Assembly (NCBI GenBank): GCA_023441725.1
Contig: JAEZNV010000086.1
Coordinates: forward strand, 1 to 5,302
Origin: Actinomycetes bacterium
GTDB lineage: Bacteria; Actinomycetota; Coriobacteriia; Coriobacteriales; Coriobacteriaceae
DNA length: 5,302 nucleotides
Direction: 5' to 3'
Under the pieces are notes generated by a model. The model did no database searches. It saw only the letters and a program-made list of their open reading frames with translations, and had not been told where the DNA came from. Each line of letters opens with the position of its first letter. Within the stretch, counting starts at the first letter, position 1. The position numbers and the translations under genes are program-made. Shown piece after piece: positions 1-5,302 of the stretch.

Positions 1-5
1 AGGAA
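1..5 (+). promoter_or_regulatory. Ribosome binding site of secA
   Basis: AGGAA lies six bases upstream of the ATG at 12, a normal Shine-Dalgarno distance. This favours ATG 12 over the second in-frame ATG at 21, which would be about 15 bases away. Any promoter for secA lies outside the window. Confidence 0.75.
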
Positions 6-11
6 AACCAC

Positions 12-2818
<2,807 letters not shown>

Positions 2819-2819
<1 letters not shown>

Positions 2820-3967
2820 TGGCCGAGGCTTTAGAGGTAACGCCCGCCGAGCTGGACGCGTTTGCGGACCGGCTCGGCGAGGTCGAGTCGTATCTTCATT
2901 TGGACGAGAAGCGCACGCGTGTGGCCGAGCTCGAGGCCAAAAGCGTGGCCCTCGGCTTTTGGGATGACGCCGACGCCGCTCGCGCCACCATGGAGGAGAT
3001 TGCTCGCGCCAAGGAAGATATCGCTGCCGTGGATACCGCGCGCGGCGAGCTATCTGACGCCCGTGCGGCGCTGGAGCTTGCCGAGGAGATGGGCGACGAC
3101 CCCGATGCCACCGCATTGCGCGAGGAGGCTGCCGCTACGGCAGAACGCCTGGCCCGCGCTATCGATGATCTCGAGCTTTCGAGCTGGTTTACCGGTGAGT
3201 TCGATCACGGCGACGCGATTGTGACCATCAAGCCCGGACAGGGTGGCCTGGAGGCGCAGGACTGGACCTTCATGCTCTTTAAGATGTACATGAAGTACTG
3301 CCAGCGTCGCGGCTGGAAGGTCACCATTAACGACTGCCCCGCCGCCGAGGTCATCGGCATCGATCGCGCGACCTTTACCGTCGAGGGCAAGGATGCCTTT
3401 GGCATGCTGCGTGCCGAGGCCGGTGTGCACCGCCTGGTACGTATTAGCCCCACCGATGATAAGAAGCGCCGTCAGACTACGTTTGCCGGCGTCGAGATCA
3501 TTCCCGTACTGCCCGATGATATCGACATCGAGATCAACCCCGACGACATCCGCGTGGACGTGTACCACGCGAGCGGCCCGGGCGGTCAGGGCGTCAACAC
3601 CACCGACTCCGCCGTGCGCGTGACGCATTTTCCCAGCGGCATTGTGGTTACCTGCCAAAACGAGCGCTGCCAGATTCAGAACAAGGCCGCGTGCATGCAG
3701 ATCCTCAAGGCCCGTCTGTACGAGATCGAGCTCGAGAAGCGTGCCGAGGCGCTCGACGAGATCCGCGGGCCCAAGACCACGATCGGGTTTGGCAACCAGA
3801 TTCGCAGCTACGTGCTCTACCCGTACCAGATGGTCAAGGACCTGCGTACGGGCGTGGAGACCAGCAACGTCGAGGCCGTCCTCGATGATGGCGACCTGGA
3901 CCCGTTTGTGATCGGCTACCATCGCTGGGCTACCGGCAACGCCGATGCGGAAGGCTCGGACGCCTAG
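2819..3967 (+). CDS. prfB: Peptide chain release factor 2 (RF2), complete, without programmed frameshift
   Basis: RF2 reads stop codons UGA and UAA in the ribosomal A site and triggers hydrolysis of peptidyl-tRNA. The product is 382 residues, near the family length (E. coli 365). An N-terminal helical domain spans about 1-110. The codon-recognition domain follows, with HRLVRIS leading into S210-P211-T212, where RF2 normally has SPF, then RRQTTF with Gln219 where E. coli RF2 has His. The catalytic loop SGPGGQ places GGQ at 255-257. The C-terminal NQIRSYVLYPYQMVKDLRT and VEAVLDDGDLD segments resemble my recollection of mycobacterial RF2. Whereas E. coli prfB needs a +1 shift at CTT-TGA near codon 25, this gene reads straight through TAT-CTT-CAT-TTG at codons 25-28. 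It starts in the secA stop (TAATG), giving a secA-prfB operon as in B. subtilis, and ends in TAG, which RF1 reads. RF1 is less likely because of the Ser-Pro tripeptide and RF2-type flanks. Confidence 0.96.
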
Positions 3968-4031
3968 GCACATGGTTGGCTCCGGGTCGATGCAAACACT
4001 TCGCAGGGGTGGTATTTGCTCGATGAATCGG

Positions 4032-4037
4032 TAGAAT
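4032..4037 (+). promoter_or_regulatory. Possible -10 element (TAGAAT) upstream of the YitT-family gene
   Basis: TAGAAT matches the housekeeping -10 consensus at five of six bases and lies in the only gene-free stretch between prfB and the next gene. No convincing -35 is seen at 16-18 bases; TTGCTC at 4016-4021 is only 10 bases away. If used, transcription would start near 4044, and the hairpin at 4059-4085 would lie within the 5' leader of the next gene. Confidence 0.3.
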
Positions 4038-4058
4038 CGAATACAGCAAGAAGTTCAA

Positions 4059-4085
4059 AGCGCATCCGACGGGGTGCGCTTTTTT
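4059..4085 (+). terminator. Intrinsic (Rho-independent) terminator hairpin after prfB
   Basis: AGCGCATCC (4059-4067) pairs with GGGTGCGCT (4072-4080) around a GACG loop, giving nine pairs with one T-G wobble. Six T follow (4080-4085). AA at 4057-4058 could extend the stem by pairing with the T-run. It fits the end of the secA-prfB operon. Because the next gene's ribosome binding site begins at 4086-4088, no promoter fits between terminator and gene, so it may also act as an attenuator in that gene's leader. Confidence 0.85.
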
Positions 4086-4093
4086 GAGGGAGG
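4086..4093 (+). promoter_or_regulatory. Strong ribosome binding site deciding the YitT-family start
   Basis: GAGGGAGG directly follows the terminator T-run and is a near-perfect Shine-Dalgarno. It is 4 bases (from GGAGG) or 8 bases (from the first GAGG) before the in-frame ATT at 4098. It lies downstream of the in-frame GTG at 4074 and therefore argues against that GTG as the start. Confidence 0.65.
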
Positions 4094-4097
4094 CAGC

Positions 4098-4988
4098 ATT
4101 GCATATCGTCTGGACATCAAACGCATTCTTTCGCTGAACTTCTTTCACGATCTGCCCAAGATTATGCTGGGCTGTGCTCTGGCCGCTATCGCGACGGACC
4201 TGTTTTTGATCCCCAACGGTCTTGCCGCCGGCGGCGTTACGGGTCTCGCCACGATTATCCAAGCGGTCGGTGCGTCTCATGGCATCTCGCTTCCCGTCGG
4301 TATTCAAACCATCGTGATGAATGCCTTGCTGCTGCTGGTCGTTATGCGCGAGGGTGGCATGTTCTACGTGGTCCAGACGGCGACGGGCTTTGTGCTGCTG
4401 GGCTTCTTCACCGACCTGTTCGCTCCGTTTGTGGCGCCGCTGGCACATGCCGACCTGATGCTGCCCGCTATGTGGGGCGGCATTATCACGGGCATCGGCT
4501 ACGGCATGGTGCTGCGCGCCGGTGCCAACACCGGCGGCTCCGACACGATCGGCCAGATCATCTCGCGCAATACATCGCTGCCGGTTGGCTCGACCGTCAT
4601 GGCAATCGATGTTGCCGTGTGCGCGCTGTCGGCCCCGGTCTTTTCGGTCGAAAACGCGCTGTATGCGGGTCTTTCGATGGTCATTAGCGGCTACCTGATC
4701 GATGCCGTGGTCGATGGTGGCAACAGGCGCCGTATGGTGCTCATCATCTCGGACAAGTTTCCCGATATCGCGGCCGACATCATGTATGGCTTGGGTCGCG
4801 GCTGCACCAAGTTTAAGGCGACCGGTATGTACTCGGGCGCCGAGAAGCCGGTGATCATGGTCATTGTGAGCCGCCGCGAGCTCAACGCGCTCAAGACCAT
4901 TGTGCGTGAGCGCGATCCTCGCGCCATTGTGACGGTCGCCGACGTTACGGAAACCTTCGGCGAGGGCTTCAAGGACATTAACGCGTAG
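4098..4988 (+). CDS. YitT family membrane protein (YitT_membrane plus DUF2179), apparent ATT start
   Basis: This is a multi-pass inner-membrane protein of the YitT family, whose transport or other role is not established. Numbered from ATT 4098 (296 residues), it has a short charged N-terminus and hydrophobic segments at about 20-38, 47-60, 68-83, 89-110, 122-140, 165-182 and 187-205. Family-typical glycine motifs include IPNGLAAGGVTG (38-49) and GANTGGSD (142-149). A soluble C-terminal domain from about 210 (RRRMVLIISDKF onward) resembles DUF2179 and is probably cytoplasmic. The start is uncertain. GTG 4074 is in frame but lies in the terminator stem and upstream of the Shine-Dalgarno. CTG 4110 is 16 bases from it. 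ATG 4164 would cut into the first membrane helix and has no ribosome binding site. ATT 4098 is best spaced. The stop is TAG. The gene stands between the prfB terminator and the transketolase gene, and this context gives no clue to function. Confidence 0.85.
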   Translation: MAYRLDIKRILSLNFFHDLPKIMLGCALAAIATDLFLIPNGLAAGGVTGLATIIQAVGASHGISLPVGIQTIVMNALLLLVVMREGGMFYVVQTATGFVLLGFFTDLFAPFVAPLAHADLMLPAMWGGIITGIGYGMVLRAGANTGGSDTIGQIISRNTSLPVGSTVMAIDVAVCALSAPVFSVENALYAGLSMVISGYLIDAVVDGGNRRRMVLIISDKFPDIAADIMYGLGRGCTKFKATGMYSGAEKPVIMVIVSRRELNALKTIVRERDPRAIVTVADVTETFGEGFKDINA

Positions 4989-5051
4989 GGCCGACTGCGT
5001 TCCATCCAAAAGACGTTCACATTGATAAACCGTTTCATCAGCGGTTCTGCC

Positions 5052-5067
5052 TGCTCAATTGCTCAAA
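5052..5067 (+). repeat. Tandem 8-base repeat upstream of the transketolase gene
   Basis: TGCTCAAT is followed immediately by TGCTCAAA, two copies with one final-base difference. They lie in the AT-richer spacer, about 45 bases before the CATAAT -10-like site. The arrangement could be an operator but may be chance. Confidence 0.35.
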
Positions 5068-5104
5068 TAATGATAAAAAGTCTGGTAAAGCTTCCAGTTT
5101 CCAG

Positions 5105-5110
5105 CATAAT
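5105..5110 (+). promoter_or_regulatory. Possible -10 element (CATAAT) for the transketolase gene
   Basis: CATAAT matches TATAAT at five of six bases and lies at the downstream edge of the AT-rich part of the spacer, about 85 bases before the ATG. No good -35 is visible 16-18 bases upstream (positions 5081-5088 read TCTGGTAA), so any promoter here is weak or activator-dependent. A paired TTCCAG repeat (5092-5097 and 5099-5104) abuts it. Confidence 0.3.
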
Positions 5111-5184
5111 GAATGACGTACGTGCATCGCGGCTGGGTTGGGACGACCTTCTGTGCCGTGCGCATCTTGTCTAAAGAGGATGAA

Positions 5185-5191
5185 AGGAAGG
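5185..5191 (+). promoter_or_regulatory. Ribosome binding site of the transketolase gene
   Basis: AGGAAGG is a good Shine-Dalgarno; its AGGA core (5185-5188) ends seven bases before ATG 5196. It supports that start over the out-of-frame ATG at 5180. Confidence 0.75.
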
Positions 5192-5195
5192 CACA

Positions 5196-5302
5196 ATGAG
5201 CGACGAAGAGCTCAAAAAGGTTGCCAACGAGGTAAGGAAGGGCATCGTCACCGGCGTGCACGCTGCCAAGTCCGGCCATCCGGGCGGTTCGCTCGGCGCT
5301 GC
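5196..5302 (+). CDS. Transketolase, N-terminal subunit (5' part only, runs off the window)
   Basis: Transketolase moves two-carbon ketol units between sugar phosphates with thiamine diphosphate in the non-oxidative pentose phosphate pathway. Only the first 35 residues are present. They include a short charged helix (EELKKVANEVRKG) and the signature HAAKSGHPGGSLGA at 22-35, with His28 in the conserved SGHP at the thiamine diphosphate/substrate site. The GGSLGA form is typical of the two-subunit transketolases of Firmicutes and some Actinobacteria; the full-length enzyme usually has GAPMGMA. I therefore infer the N-terminal subunit, and a gene for the C-terminal subunit would be expected just beyond the window. 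A 207-base spacer separates it from the YitT-family gene, and no strong terminator is seen there, so it may have its own promoter or partly share a transcript. Confidence 0.9.
   Translation, partial: MSDEELKKVANEVRKGIVTGVHAAKSGHPGGSLGA

Noticed and set aside
3050..3973. Open frame of 307 codons on the minus strand over prfB
   Set aside because: It is in-register antisense of prfB and ends where prfB uses CTA (codon 78). No recognisable domain is seen; it reflects codon bias.
3930..5009. Open frame of 359 codons on the minus strand over the YitT-family gene
   Set aside because: It is in-register antisense of a well-supported membrane protein gene. The composition is His/Arg/Asp/Gln-rich, with no motif or ribosome binding site.
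5028..5046. Hairpin AACCG...CGGTT after the YitT-family gene as a terminator
   Set aside because: It has only five to six pairs with a large loop and no T-run, too weak to call.
5055..5279. Open frame of 74 codons on the minus strand over the spacer and the start of the transketolase gene
   Set aside because: It overlaps the transketolase start and its ribosome binding site, with no recognisable protein features.
5180..5302. ATG at 5180 opening an out-of-frame reading frame to the window end
   Set aside because: Its Shine-Dalgarno-like GAGG touches the ATG with no spacer, and the product is arginine-rich nonsense. ATG 5196 gives transketolase with a proper ribosome binding site.

Overview
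The window is GC-rich and tightly packed, with all genes on the + strand. Gene-body codons strongly favour G or C in the third position and almost never use TTA, CTA or TCA. The RF2 protein has an actinobacterial-style C-terminus, and the window ends in the first codons of what looks like a two-subunit (split) transketolase. Together these suggest a high-GC Gram-positive, most plausibly a Coriobacteriia member of the Collinsella/Olsenella type. That placement is inferred from sequence style and remembered family sequences, not from a search.

Layout: (1) 12-2819, complete secA, the ATPase motor of the general protein export pathway; its ribosome binding site is at the very edge of the window. 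(2) 2819-3967, complete prfB (peptide chain release factor 2), joined to secA by a one-base TAATG overlap and so almost certainly in the same operon. (3) 3968-4097, a spacer with a TAGAAT -10-like element and a clear intrinsic terminator hairpin at 4059-4085. The ribosome binding site of the next gene starts directly after the terminator's T-run. (4) about 4098-4988, a YitT-family membrane protein (YitT_membrane plus DUF2179) with no good ATG, GTG or TTG start; an ATT codon is the best-placed start. (5) 4989-5195, a 207-base AT-richer spacer with short tandem repeats and a CATAAT -10-like element. (6) 5196 to the window end, the first 35 codons of the N-terminal subunit of transketolase.

The genes are housekeeping: protein export and translation termination in one operon (secA-prfB is also adjacent in Bacillus subtilis), then an uncharacterised membrane protein, then a pentose-phosphate enzyme. 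I found no mobile element, CRISPR array, RNA gene or obviously new multi-gene system. The points most worth a second look are in prfB (SPT in place of the SPF codon-recognition tripeptide, and no programmed frameshift) and at the prfB-YitT junction (terminator inside the likely leader, and an apparent ATT start).
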